A model generated the notes under the pieces. That model was not told the DNA's origin. It saw only the letters and a program-made list of their open reading frames with translations, and did no database searches. From assembly GCA_013812805.1 (NCBI GenBank), contig JACCSV010000310.1:1-14137 (forward strand): a stretch of DNA of 14,137 bases. The letters are read 5' to 3'. A program made the position numbers and the translations under genes. Below, in pieces: positions 1 through 7,389 of the stretch (position 1 is its first letter; every line of letters starts with the position of its first letter). The stretch is from Sphingomonas sp. (GTDB taxonomy: Bacteria; Pseudomonadota; Alphaproteobacteria; Sphingomonadales; Sphingomonadaceae).

Positions 1-434
1 CAGTAGAGCCGCCACCGCCGCCACCTCCCACTCCACAGGAAGCCCTGCGAGACGGTGTTCTGATCGTTGTCAGCCTTCCGTCTCAAAAAGCATTTGTGTT
101 CAAGGATGGAGAGGCGTGGGAGTCCACCGACGTGTCGACGGGGAAGCCCGGGAACGACACTCCGGAGGGCGCTTTTCCCATCCTCCAGAAGAAAGTGCAT
201 CACCGGTCCAGTCTCTATGATGACGCACCGATGCCCTATATGCAGCGGCTAACGTGGGACGGGGTGGCGCTGCACGCAGGGAGAGTACCGGGTTATCCAG
301 CATCCCATGGCTGTATTCGGATGCCGAAAGCATTCGCAAAAAAGCTCTATGAAATAACCGGCTTTTCCAAGACCATCGTGTTGGTTACCGACAAAGCCGT
401 CACTTCGGCCAACGAGGCGAAGGCCTTGGCCTAA
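1..434 (+). CDS. L,D-transpeptidase (YkuD domain), 5' end outside window
   Basis: This is the C-terminal part of a periplasmic L,D-transpeptidase, an enzyme family that forms 3-3 peptidoglycan cross-links or attaches proteins to meso-diaminopimelate through an active-site cysteine. The frame is open from base 3 and starts with a run of seven prolines, probably the linker between an N-terminal export or anchor region and the catalytic domain. The catalytic signature is clear: a histidine in HAGRVPGYP, followed directly by ASHGCIRMP, which carries the Ser-His-Gly-Cys nucleophile motif and its conserved arginine. An upstream GxPGxDTPxG segment also fits the fold. About 22 residues follow the SHGC-R motif region and end in an Ala-rich tail. 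A GTG at 96 lies inside the domain and is not the true start, which lies upstream of the window. The family is certain; the exact substrate is not. Confidence 0.93.
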   Translation, partial: VEPPPPPPPTPQEALRDGVLIVVSLPSQKAFVFKDGEAWESTDVSTGKPGNDTPEGAFPILQKKVHHRSSLYDDAPMPYMQRLTWDGVALHAGRVPGYPASHGCIRMPKAFAKKLYEITGFSKTIVLVTDKAVTSANEAKALA

Positions 435-480
435 CTGTCTCGGCTTACTTGGTGACATCGCTACGCCGTCATCGCAGGGC

Positions 481-693
481 CTATCGAACTCCGAGCGCGT
501 CGGCCGTCGTGCCGAGCATCCGTGCCAATTCTTGGTCCGTGTAGGGACACGGTGCATTCAAATCCTTCAGCCGTCCGACAAACAGCCAAACCAGTTCTTC
601 GTGGCGCATCCGTGCTGCTGGTGTCACGGCTTTGGAAGCAGCTGCCAGCTCTTCACAAACTCTACGCCAGTAGTACCGGGCGTTGGTGTCCAT
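481..693 (-). CDS. Small Arg/Ala-rich protein of unknown function
   Basis: This 70-residue protein begins MDTNARYYWRR and is rich in Arg, Ala, Glu and Leu. It is mostly predicted helix, with an amphipathic stretch RMRHEELVWLFVGRLKDL. Similar short proteins with an N-terminal NAxYYxRR pattern are familiar to me from sphingomonads, where they carry no assigned function. The ATG at 693 is preceded by GGAGAG at a plausible distance, which supports this start over the overlapping plus-strand frames in the same stretch. It is transcribed divergently from sciP, with about 155 bases between them. No signal peptide, membrane segment or metal-binding motif is visible. It is probably cytoplasmic; I do not assign a role. 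Confidence 0.6.
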   Translation of the reverse strand: MDTNARYYWRRVCEELAAASKAVTPAARMRHEELVWLFVGRLKDLNAPCPYTDQELARMLGTTADALGVR

Positions 694-848
694 CCCACTC
701 TCCAGCGGTCCATGCGGTCATCTGCATAGTGTGATTCGAGGACCTTATTCCGGCCGCCCCGCATCAGCAAATTCAACAAACTGGCTTTAGCATATTTTCA
801 ACCTTTGCGGCCAAGCTCGCTGCTGCCATCGAAAAAGGATTGGCAGCC
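694..848. promoter_or_regulatory. Divergent intergenic region before sciP
   Basis: The small minus-strand gene (start 693) and sciP (start 849) face away from each other, so this 155-base gap must hold the promoter of at least one of them. The only element I can place is an AAAGGA ribosome binding site at 834-839. It stands nine bases before the ATG at 849 and decides that start over an in-frame TTG at 840. I see no convincing -35/-10 pair and no clear CtrA box. Confidence 0.4.
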
Positions 849-1148
849 ATGCTTGAGAAGCAACGAATCCGCGCGGCTCGGGTAATCGGCCCGCTGGGCG
901 AGCCTCTGACCTTTGCCACACTGCCGCCGATTGGAACACGGCGCTGGACGATCCGGCGAAAAGCCGAGGTGGTGGCCGCCGTAGCGGGTGGCCTGCTGAC
1001 TGCCGACGAGGCCTGCGAGCGCTATGCGCTAAGCATCGAGGAGCTCACCACCTGGCAAAGAGCCGTAACGCACAGCGGCATGGCGGGCCTGCGAGTCACG
1101 CGCATCCAAGAGTACCGGGAATACCACGAGCGCCGGCGGACTTACTGA
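849..1148 (+). CDS. sciP: SciP-like CtrA inhibitor (DUF1153)
   Basis: This 99-residue protein matches the DUF1153/SciP family. In Caulobacter, SciP is a small helix-turn-helix protein that binds DNA and the response regulator CtrA and shuts off CtrA-activated genes early in the cell cycle. Diagnostic blocks are present in order: IGPLGEPLTFATLPP near the N-terminus, then RRWTIRRKAEVVAAVAGG, the recognition-helix region DEACERYALSIEEL, and the C-terminal GMAGLRVTRIQEYR that is nearly invariant in the family. Length is close to the usual 90-100 residues. The ATG at 849 has an AAAGGA site upstream; an in-frame TTG at 840 would add three residues. It stands alone, divergent from the small gene at 481-693. 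The family call is firm. That it controls CtrA in this organism is inferred from family knowledge. Confidence 0.9.
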   Translation: MLEKQRIRAARVIGPLGEPLTFATLPPIGTRRWTIRRKAEVVAAVAGGLLTADEACERYALSIEELTTWQRAVTHSGMAGLRVTRIQEYREYHERRRTY

Positions 1149-1367
1149 CGGGCCAGGATAGATCTGTTGTCTCACGAGCTGAACATTAGTCTCCCTTGAG
1201 CCTTCTAGCCCTCGGTGGCGTTAGCTCCGTCGGCTTTAATGCGCCGGGGTCGGAAGTGGTCACTCGACTTAGCCCGTTGCAACAGCATGCCGTCGAACCC
1301 GCGTAACACCTGCGTGCTTTCGTCCGACGCTACGCGTTGAGGCCCATGAACCTTTGGAGACGTGCCA

Positions 1368-1877
1368 ATGCGTAAGCCCTCGATGCGACTGCTACTGTGC
1401 GGAGCATGCCTCTACGCAACCGCCGCCAATGCTCAGACAGCGCCGTCCAGTTCGTCGCAACAACAGACATTGGAAAACCAAACTCAGCAGGGCACGACGA
1501 ACAGCGCATGCCTGGCTCAGCAGAAGGGCCTTGAGGCCGAGCTTGCGGCGATTGACAAGATGACTTCAGCGGCCCCCGCCCAACCCGAGGAGAAGCCAAG
1601 GAAAAAGTCCAAGGTAGAAAAGGTAATCAAGGCTGTAGCCGGAGCCGCCGTGAGCGTCATCCTGCCTCCCGCGGCAAACACAATCCTGCAAGCCGGCCAA
1701 GCCGCAGCAAAGGGCGGCGACGAGTCCGAAAAAACAAATACCAAGTCAGGGCCGGAAACAGAGCAGGCCAGCTCGACACCGGCGGCACCTGCCGCCGAAG
1801 TTCCTGCTTTGCTCACCCGCCGCCAGGAACTCGAGCTGCGGCTGACCGCCATAAAGCAGGGTGTTTGTACCCCCTAA
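1368..1877 (+). CDS. Exported protein of unknown function, mirrored Cys-helix ends
   Basis: This 169-residue protein has a typical Sec signal peptide: basic MRK, a hydrophobic core (LLLCGACLY), and a likely signal peptidase I cut after ATAANA, before QTAP. The mature part has a Ser/Gln/Thr-rich start, then a helix around residues 47-65 (ACLAQQKGLEAELAAIDKM). A Lys-rich linker (KPRKKSKVEKVIK) follows, then a hydrophobic Ala/Val stretch at about 88-115, a Pro/Ala/Glu low-complexity region, and a final helix TRRQELELRLTAIKQGVC. The two helices resemble each other and each carries one cysteine (Cys48 and Cys167), so a periplasmic disulfide is possible. GGAG at 1356-1359 favours the ATG at 1368 over the GTG at 1362. 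I do not recognise the family. The hydrophobic stretch could be a membrane hairpin. Confidence 0.75.
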   Translation: MRKPSMRLLLCGACLYATAANAQTAPSSSSQQQTLENQTQQGTTNSACLAQQKGLEAELAAIDKMTSAAPAQPEEKPRKKSKVEKVIKAVAGAAVSVILPPAANTILQAGQAAAKGGDESEKTNTKSGPETEQASSTPAAPAAEVPALLTRRQELELRLTAIKQGVCTP

Positions 1878-2112
1878 GGTCCACTCCTTGCCCCTCCGCA
1901 CGGACGCCCCAGCCGGAGCAGCGTGGTCGATACGACGCTCATTGGCATGCCCCTCCGGCACGAAAAAAGCCACCGGTTTACCCGCGTGCCCTCCTCCAAA
2001 CCACCATGCGTGCGCGGTGGTCCGAATATTAAATTTCTAGCTCGCGGGTTTTGCCGCGCGCGTCCGTGCCTAAGCAGTTCGCGTGTGGCGCCGGGACCAG
2101 CCAGTGTGCCGC

Positions 2113-2345
2113 CTATTCTCTGTTGTCGTCCTTCGGGGCGTCAACGTCCAAGGTTGGCACTTGGACCGTTTTGTTTTCAGTGCCGACGTTCACAGATGGT
2201 GCGTCAACATCATATTCGGGAAGCGCTCCGCCGCTGGCGTTCACATCAACCTCAGGCATATCGCCCTCTTTTGTCTGGTCGACGTCGCAGGCAGCAATGC
2301 CGATGCAAGGAAGGAAGCACCGAACAGTTTGATTATCGTTTTCAT
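2113..2345 (-). pseudogene. Small lipoprotein gene with a frameshift at the lipobox
   Basis: The ATG at 2345 opens a good lipoprotein signal peptide (MKTIIKLFGASFLASALL), but that frame soon reaches a stop. A second frame continues as CDVDQTKEGDMPEVDV, then a valine/aspartate-patterned domain with PEYDVDAPSVNVG and VQVPTLDVDAP, ending at the TAG at 2113-2115. One extra base near 2288-2295 would join the two as ...SALLACDVDQ, a perfect lipobox Leu-Leu-Ala-Cys. The join is therefore almost certainly the original gene, about 77 residues. I recall similar short sphingomonad proteins with repeated xVDV motifs and no known function. A GAGG site precedes the ATG. This is either a real one-base deletion or a sequencing error. 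The plus-strand frames over the same bases are shadows. Confidence 0.72.
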
Positions 2346-2466
2346 CCTGACCTCATTCAAATTGAACTGCTAACGCCGTTTACCAGCCGGGCCTCCTTAG
2401 GGGGCACTGGCGGATAAAACAGCAATGGCGTATTTCGGAGGTTCCGATTTCGTACTACCTGATGCG

Positions 2467-2496
2467 AACGTCCTCTCTGGACGAAAAGCGGAAACT
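2467..2496 (+). repeat. Degenerate copy of the dispersed palindrome
   Basis: AACGTCC, then GGACGAAAAGCGGA and AACTT, match the repeat consensus with several changes. It lies just past the stop of the minus-strand gene at 2504-2713 and is the first copy in the window. It is weak and would be missed alone. Confidence 0.45.
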
Positions 2497-2503
2497 TACC
2501 TCA

Positions 2504-2713
2504 TTAGCTTTGGACGGGAACTGTCACCTTGCGCTCGGTGCAGCAGCCCGAACAGCGGCCGGTATAGCGCCGAACCTCAGTGCTTCGCTTGAACCTTGCC
2601 GCTGTGACGACTTGTCTGCGACTCAACGCCAAGTAATCAGCGACACAATCGTCGCAGATGGGTCGCGACACGCGTCCGGCGACGAACACGCGAACTCTTT
2701 CCTTTAATGTCAT
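2504..2713 (-). CDS. Small C-x2-C protein, probable zinc ribbon
   Basis: This 69-residue protein begins MTLKERVRVFVAGRVSRP. It contains a first cysteine pair in ICDDCVADYLALSRRQ and a second in GRCSGCCTERKVT, spaced about 32 residues apart. Between them lies a helix-turn-helix-like stretch (LALSRRQVVTAARFKRSTEVRRY). This resembles small proteins I know from alphaproteobacteria in which two C-x2-C knuckles bind zinc around a winged-helix-like core; their function is not established. An upstream in-frame start at 2773 would add twenty residues with no family resemblance, so the ATG at 2713 is chosen, although its ribosome site (GGGGG) is only moderate. The plus-strand frame at 2462-2707 is a shadow. 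A nucleic-acid-binding role is inference only. Confidence 0.65.
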   Translation of the reverse strand: MTLKERVRVFVAGRVSRPICDDCVADYLALSRRQVVTAARFKRSTEVRRYTGRCSGCCTERKVTVPVQS

Positions 2714-3019
2714 TAGTGCCCCCGCAGATCCATAGGGATAGCGGCTGGCGGCACAATAACAAGACCAAATCAATTACTTAGTGCCAGAGGCCTGCAATCG
2801 GCAGTAGCAAACTAGGTGGCTAATGTTCGCAATGGGTCGAAAGCAGAAACTAAAGCTTTACCACTGAACCAGCCCGCGTCCGTGCCAATCCCTCAGCATG
2901 CGAGCTTCACGGTGTCAGTGCTCGGCGCCGAGCGGCCTATACGACGAACGTGGAGGCACACCCTCAACAACGACAACTCGCTTCCGCTGTGATACGGAGG
3001 CCCATGGAGGTCGGTGTCA
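2714..3019. other. Intergenic region without a gene
   Basis: About 306 bases between the small C-x2-C gene and the TPR gene. It holds one dispersed repeat copy at 2822-2851 and, at its right end, a GGAGG ribosome site at 3006-3010 for the TPR gene. I see no convincing coding frame, tRNA or terminator. Confidence 0.5.
2822..2851 (+). repeat. Dispersed palindrome copy
   Basis: AATGTTCGCAATGGGT followed by CGAAAGCAGAAACT. The left arm and centre match the consensus well. The right arm has decayed (AGAAACT where consensus has GGACATT), so the hairpin is imperfect. It lies between the C-x2-C gene and the TPR gene. Confidence 0.75.
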
Positions 3020-4649
3020 ATGAGAACACTTCTTCTAGTCTCCGCTCTGATACTTACTCAGCCCGGCCATCAAGAGCACGGCGGCCATTCCGAAAAGCTT
3101 GGTAACGTTGGCTTCGAAACAAGCTGCAGCCCGGCTGCGCAACCGGTCTTCCTGCGCGGTGTCGCATGGCTTCACTCGTTCGAATATGAGCAGGCCGAAA
3201 GCAGCTTCAATCAAGCCGCTCTCGCCGACCCTGCGTGCGGCATTGCCCACTGGGGGGCTGCGATGAGCCTTTACCACCCACTGTGGGCGCCGCCGAGCTT
3301 GGCCGAACTTGAAAGAGGCCGCGCCGCTGTCGCAAAGGCGCAAGCCGCGCCCGTACGTACCCAACACGAGAAAGACTATGTCGACGCAATCGCGACCTTT
3401 TACCGCGCCTCCGACAAGCTCGACCACAAGACCCGCGCGCTGGCCTACAATGCTGCAATGAAAGCACTTCACGATCGCTATCCGGGCGACCGCGAGGCAG
3501 CGATCTTTTATGCTTTGTCGCAGACCGCCGTGGGAACGTTCGACACCGACCCGACCTTTGCCCGCGAGAAGGATGCCGCAGCGATCCTCAATGCTGTTCT
3601 TGAAGCCGAGCCGGACCATCCTGGCGTCGCCCATTATCTGATCCACAGCTTCGATTATCCGCCCCGTGCCAGCGGCAAAACGCTATGCTGGCATTGCGCC
3701 CGATTCCGCGCATGCCCAACACATGCCCTCGCACATCTTCACGCGGCTCGGCATGTGGGAAGACTCGATCGCGTCAAACCTGAAGTCGGAAGCCGCGGCG
3801 CGAGAGCTGATGCGGAGAAAAAATTTCGGCGGCGGATCGCGCGAAGAACTGCACGCAATGGACTATCTTGCTTATGCCTATTTGCAGACCGGACAGGACA
3901 GCAAGGCACGGCAGGTTTTGGCCAAGCTTAGCGCGATGCGAACTGTCGATGAACCGATCTTCTCCGTCGCCTATGCCGCAACCGCTATCCCGGCCCGACT
4001 TGCGCTGGAGCGCCGCCAATGGACTGAAGCAGCTAACCTCGAACTGCCCGACAATGTCGGCGCGCTCGCCCCGATGGAGAACTTTCAATGGGCGGCCGCG
4101 CATATCCATTTCGCGCGCGCGGTTGGTGCCGCGCGTAGCGGAAATTCGTCGGCCGCGAGGGTCGAAGTCGCTAAACTGGGCGACATCGAACAGAAGCTCA
4201 ACATTTCTCCGGGCAGCTACGACTGGAAAGCGCAGGTCGCAATTGCGCGGCAGGTCGCGGCTGCCTGGCTTGCAAAGGCGGAAGGAAGGAATGACGAGGC
4301 GGTAAGGGTCATGCGCAGCGCTGCAGAACTAGACGACGGGCTGGAAAAGCATCCTGTGACCCCAGGGGCGATCCTGCCGGCGCGGGAGCAACTAGGCGAG
4401 CTGTTACTGGAGCTGGGACGGCCCGCCGAAGCGCTGCACGAGTTTGAAGCCTCGCTGAAGCGCGCGCCGCGGCGCTTGGGCGGAACATATGGGGCGGCCC
4501 GAGCGGCAAAGCTTCTGGGCGATGATGTTAAGGCGCAGGAGTATTACATCGCCGTGGTGGAGCTCACCAAGAACGGCGAGGCGAGCCGGCCAGAAATTAA
4601 TGAAGCCCGCGCTGCTGCGAAGCTGGCTGCACGAAATGGGCGGATTTAA
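3020..4649 (+). pseudogene. Exported TPR-repeat protein, broken by a frameshift
   Basis: Two frames together encode one tetratricopeptide-repeat protein of roughly 540 residues. The first frame starts at ATG 3020 (GGAGG at 3006-3010) with a signal peptide (MRTLLLVSALILTQPG), then TPR-like helices such as HSFEYEQAESSFNQAALADP and GIAHWGAAMSLYHPLW. It runs to HYLIHSFDYPP near 3662. The protein then continues in another frame from about 3669 with PAAKRYAGIAPDSAHAQHM, PSHIFTRLGMWEDSIASN and later repeats (GRPAEALHEFEASLKRAP), ending at 4649. The first frame carries meaningless sequence to 3931. In relatives I recall, about seven residues separate the DYP and PAAKRY blocks; here only seven bases do, so a deletion of about 14 bases is more likely than a one-base error. 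The family acts in the periplasm or envelope, presumably as a protein-interaction scaffold; the partner is unknown. Confidence 0.85.
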
Positions 4650-4655
4650 TTCTCT

Positions 4656-4719
4656 AATGTCTGCTTTGGGTGGAAAGCAGACATTGAGCCCATGTCCGGT
4701 TTGGGTGGAAAACCGACGT
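4656..4719 (+). repeat. Head-to-tail pair of dispersed palindromes
   Basis: The first copy (4656-4685) is perfect: arms AATGTCTGCTTT and AAAGCAGACATT pair over 12 bases around a GGGTGG loop. The second (4692-4719) reads ATGTCCGGTTTGGGTGG then AAAACCGACGT and is less symmetric. Six bases separate them. The pair begins six bases after the stop of the TPR gene, so it would form hairpins at the end of its transcript. Confidence 0.9.
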
Positions 4720-4965
4720 GGCGCTAGTCCAAAATTGGTGGATCGGGCATTGGCAATTAGTTAGCTAAAAAGTTAACCTGCACGGACGGGCAGCAATCCC
4801 GACTACTGTGTGGCCAATCAGCTTGCCGCGCTCTAACCACGGGTGAGCAAAATGAACTGATGTTCACCACTTCCGTGGCGCCCTTCGTTTCAATAATCGA
4901 CCCTTCCGAGAGAGGGTGGTTCCGGTACGCCGCTTGCGGCCGGTCACACACTTAGGAGCATAAAA

Positions 4966-5292
4966 ATGCGTTTTATCCTTCCGGCAGCGCTCGCTGCCTG
5001 CGCACTCGTTGCGACTCCCGCAACCGCTCAGCAGGCTGGCCTGGTGAACGTCGATCTGAGCAACATCCTTAACAACAATGATGTGAGCGTTGAGCTCACG
5101 GAGATCCTCAGCCGTAACAACGTCAACGTAGCGATCCCCGCGAACGTCAACGTCCCGATTGGCCTTGCTGCTAATATTTGCGGCGTGAGCGTTCTCTCGC
5201 TGAAGACAACCGCCACGTGCAACGCTTCAACGGATATCACCCAAGGCAACATGACGGCCCTGGCAAGAGCTATTCAGCGTCAAGCTCAATAG
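4966..5292 (+). CDS. Small secreted protein of unknown function
   Basis: This 108-residue protein has a clear signal peptide, MRFILPAALAACALVATPA, with a likely cut after TAQ or ATA near residue 21-22. The mature part, about 86 residues, is rich in Asn and Val with alternating patterns (LVNVDLSNILNNNDV, RNNVNVAIPANVNVPIG) that suggest beta strands. Two cysteines, Cys72 (ANICGV) and Cys85 (ATCNAS), could form a disulfide in the periplasm. Similar short proteins starting AGLVNV after the signal peptide are common in sphingomonads as I recall, without assigned function. AGGAG at 4954-4958 gives a well-placed start. It is a single-gene unit: a strong terminator begins about 20 bases after the stop, and about 245 bases of leader separate it from the upstream repeats, so it has its own promoter. 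Confidence 0.85.
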   Translation: MRFILPAALAACALVATPATAQQAGLVNVDLSNILNNNDVSVELTEILSRNNVNVAIPANVNVPIGLAANICGVSVLSLKTTATCNASTDITQGNMTALARAIQRQAQ

Positions 5293-5310
5293 TCTGTATC
5301 AATATGAGAA

Positions 5311-5346
5311 AGGCCTCCCGCGTCGTTGCGCGGGGGGCTTTTTTTT
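5311..5346 (+). terminator. Rho-independent terminator of the small secreted protein gene
   Basis: AGGCCTCCCGCG pairs with CGCGGGGGGCTT over 12 positions (two G-T pairs) around a six-base loop, TCGTTG. An uninterrupted T run follows to 5346. Position just after the stop at 5292 and the strong stem make this a confident call. Confidence 0.92.
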
Positions 5347-5364
5347 GTGAGATAAACGGCAGCG

Positions 5365-5395
5365 AATGTCCGCAATGGGTCGAAAGCTGACACTT
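5365..5395 (+). repeat. Dispersed palindrome copy
   Basis: AATGTCCGCAATGGGTCG followed by AAAGCTGACACTT. The centre is intact and the right arm is slightly decayed. It lies between the terminator at 5311-5346 and the response regulator gene. Confidence 0.8.
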
Positions 5396-5449
5396 AATTA
5401 TTGGGCCATGCCGTTCGCAACGCGATATTGATGCGGACGTTGAGATCTG

Positions 5450-5896
5450 ATGGAAAAGGAATTCAACCACGAAGCCCTAATCGTCGAAGACGAGCCCATG
5501 ACGCGCATGGTTGCCGCCGATGCAATATCTGAGATCGGCGAAAAAGTGTACGAGGCTAGCGATGCTCACGAAGCGCGAGAATTGCTCAGCGAGCACCCCA
5601 AAGTACGCCTTCTCTTCACTGACATCGAGTTAGCAAGCAACACTAATGGCCTGATGCTCGCAAGGGATGTCGACGACGCGCGGCCCGACGTCGAGCTGAT
5701 TGTAACTTCGGGAACCAACAGCCTCGACGACAGCAATCTGCCCGACCACGGAACCTTCCTGGCTAAATCCTATCGAGCCAAACCAGCTGCAGAACATCGT
5801 CAGAAAAAAGCTCCCGGTCTGTCCAGGATAGTTAAAGGTGAGCGCGGCAATGACTTTTTTAGCGGGCCTAGCGGCGGCGGGGAAACTCGACGGTGA
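5450..5896 (+). CDS. Single-domain response regulator, C-terminus frameshifted
   Basis: This is a stand-alone receiver domain of the CheY type. It shows the acidic pair Glu13-Asp14 (IVEDEP), the phospho-acceptor Asp58 (LLFTDIE), Thr86 (IVTSG) and the conserved Lys106 (FLAKSYR). There is no output domain, so it probably acts by protein contact or as a phosphate sink. After residue 110 the frame degenerates. In the next frame, sequence reading NQLQNIVRKKLPVCPG follows and stops at 5829-5831. This matches the tail (EQLQQLVSSKL) of the paralogue at 12476-12850. One extra A in the run at 5780-5782 explains the shift, and the true product should be about 127 residues. The unshifted frame runs on to 5896 and overlaps the convergent kinase gene, an artefact of the shift. 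The ATG at 5450 has only a weak GAG upstream. Confidence 0.8.
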   Translation: MEKEFNHEALIVEDEPMTRMVAADAISEIGEKVYEASDAHEARELLSEHPKVRLLFTDIELASNTNGLMLARDVDDARPDVELIVTSGTNSLDDSNLPDHGTFLAKSYRAKPAAEHRQKKAPGLSRIVKGERGNDFFSGPSGGGETRR

Positions 5897-6962
5897 AGCA
5901 GGCCCCGCGGCCAGTTGCGCGCGGGCCAGTAGTAAGAGTGCCCTGCAGCTGCCGGACCAAAGTCGTGATTACTCGCATCCCGAGACCGGCGGTCGCTGAG
6001 TGGGGATCGAAGCCCGGCTTCAGGCCGGTGCCTTGATCACAGACGATGAGGCAATTGACGTCGAGTGAAGCGCGGAACGTTACCTCGATTTTGCCTGCAC
6101 CATGTTTGGCGGCGTTGGTCACTAGCTCGTTGGTGAGGAGTCCAATCGGTTGGATCGAAGTGGCCGGAACCATCTCCTCGTCTCCGCCGACAACGACTTC
6201 TCGGTCCAGGATCGCGGCCAAATCACCGCACAAGCGGCGCAGGTAAGCGACGCAAGAGACTTCGTCAGCCGCATCCGCGTAAAAATGACGATGGACCTGA
6301 GCGACGGCAGCAACTCGGTTCGCAGCCTGCTGCAGGTGATTGGCGGCATCACCGACCTCGGGAGAGCGGCTCTGCATCGTCAGCATACCCGAAACGAACT
6401 GGAGACTATTCATCACCCGATGGTCGATCTCCTTACCCATCAAATTCGCCTTGCCGACCGCCTGGCGCGCCGAGAGTCCAAGTTCGAGCTGGTCCATCAC
6501 GACTGAGGCGAGGTCCTTTAAGTCGTCAATTTGCTCGTGTGTGACTGGACGAGGCTTCTTGTCGATCACGCATAAGGTGCCGAGGTTGTGCCCGTCGCTC
6601 GTGGTCAGAGGAACCGCAGCGTAAAAGCGCAAGCCAAAGTCCCCGGCCACGAGCGGGTTGGCCAGCGACCGTGGGTCCGTCCGCGCGTCCTCGAGCAGAT
6701 AAGGCGCGTCGCCTAAAATAGCCGACGCGCACAGCCCGGGTTCCCGGTCGATCTGTTGGACGGGCAGGCCGTGGTGCGACTTAAACCAGATGCGGTCCTC
6801 ATCGACTATACTGACAATAGCGATCGGAACTCCGAACCGACGAGCGGCGAGCGCAGTGATACGGTCAAACGCACCGTCCGGTGGGCTGTCAAGAATGTCA
6901 TAGCGCCGAACTGCGGCCATGCGCTCGGCTTCGTTCGGCGGCAGAATGTCCGCGACTGGCAT
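5868..6962 (-). CDS. GAF-domain sensor histidine kinase (HisKA_2 type)
   Basis: This 364-residue cytoplasmic kinase has no transmembrane segment. Residues about 20-160 form a GAF sensor domain (PIAIVSIVDEDRIWFKS, LCASAI, FYAAVPL, LGTLCVID), the kind found in kinases that sense small molecules, redox state or light. The phospho-acceptor is His181 in EIDHRVMNSLQ, which marks the HisKA_2 subfamily rather than classical HisKA. The ATP-binding domain follows with an N-box (LLTNELVTNAAKHG, 275-288), a G1 box (DQGTGLKPGFD, 309-319) and a second glycine box (AGLGMRVI). GGGAA upstream supports the ATG at 6962. It faces the response regulator at 5450 tail to tail, which suggests a cognate pair. In alphaproteobacteria many HisKA_2/HWE kinases feed the general stress response through PhyR or single-domain regulators; that link is inferred here. 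Confidence 0.93.
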   Translation of the reverse strand: MPVADILPPNEAERMAAVRRYDILDSPPDGAFDRITALAARRFGVPIAIVSIVDEDRIWFKSHHGLPVQQIDREPGLCASAILGDAPYLLEDARTDPRSLANPLVAGDFGLRFYAAVPLTTSDGHNLGTLCVIDKKPRPVTHEQIDDLKDLASVVMDQLELGLSARQAVGKANLMGKEIDHRVMNSLQFVSGMLTMQSRSPEVGDAANHLQQAANRVAAVAQVHRHFYADAADEVSCVAYLRRLCGDLAAILDREVVVGGDEEMVPATSIQPIGLLTNELVTNAAKHGAGKIEVTFRASLDVNCLIVCDQGTGLKPGFDPHSATAGLGMRVITTLVRQLQGTLTTGPRATGRGACFTVEFPRRR

Positions 6963-7306
6963 ATAGAGTTCCCTGTTTCTGCCGCGATCGAAGCGACCTT
7001 CTTAGGCCTGCTCCATGGCATTTCGGATTAAACTCAACCTGAACAACCGCCTGACACCGAGCTAGCGGCGAGCACCCTCTGCCAAGTTGACTGCTAAGCC
7101 CGCGAATAGGCTCTCGGCCGGAAAGATTGCTCAAGGCCCCGCTAATGTCCGCAATGGGTGGAAAGCGAACATTCGCGGGAAGCCGCCTCCGAGGGATGAA
7201 CGGTACTCTGGCAGTGCCTCCGGCGGCTCAAGCGGCGCTCGCTGCACCTCAAGCACCGCGGTTCAATAGTTCTTCCGCTGAAGTGAAGTCCGAACGTTGC
7301 GACCTG
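6963..7306. other. Intergenic region without a gene
   Basis: The gap between the kinase start (6962) and the lipoprotein promoter region. It must hold the minus-strand promoter of the kinase and contains one dispersed repeat at 7144-7173. Short frames that start inside the repeat (MSAMGGKRTF type) are translations of the palindrome, not genes. Confidence 0.5.
7144..7173 (+). repeat. Dispersed palindrome copy
   Basis: AATGTCCGCAATGGGTGG followed by AAAGCGAACATT. It is close to consensus, with one arm mismatch (GAACATT for GGACATT). Confidence 0.9.
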
Positions 7307-7331
7307 GGAACAGTTTCGCTCGCCGGAGTTT
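7307..7331 (+). promoter_or_regulatory. Possible EcfG (general stress sigma factor) promoter
   Basis: GGAAC at 7307-7311 is followed after 16 bases by GTTT at 7328-7331. EcfG/sigma-T promoters in alphaproteobacteria are about GGAAC-N16/17-cGTT, so the spacing here is about one base short. It would start transcription near 7337, about 50 bases before the lipoprotein start at 7390. A weak-to-fair match. Confidence 0.4.
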
Positions 7332-7389
7332 ATAGCTGTTTGATGGCTCGCTCCACGTTCGAGCCGTTATTCACAACAGGGGAAATCAA

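Noticed and set aside
1923..2417. Three overlapping plus-strand frames between 1923 and 2417
   Set aside because: They lie antisense to the frameshifted lipoprotein gene, whose minus-strand signal peptide and patterned domain are convincing.
2346..2445. EcfG-like site on the minus strand before the small lipoprotein
   Set aside because: GGAAC and GTTT are present but 20 bases apart, too far for this promoter class.
4761..4778. Possible CtrA box (TTAG-N8-TTAACC)
   Set aside because: Only the second half matches the TTAA-N7-TTAA consensus and spacing is off by one; nearest gene start is about 190 bases away.
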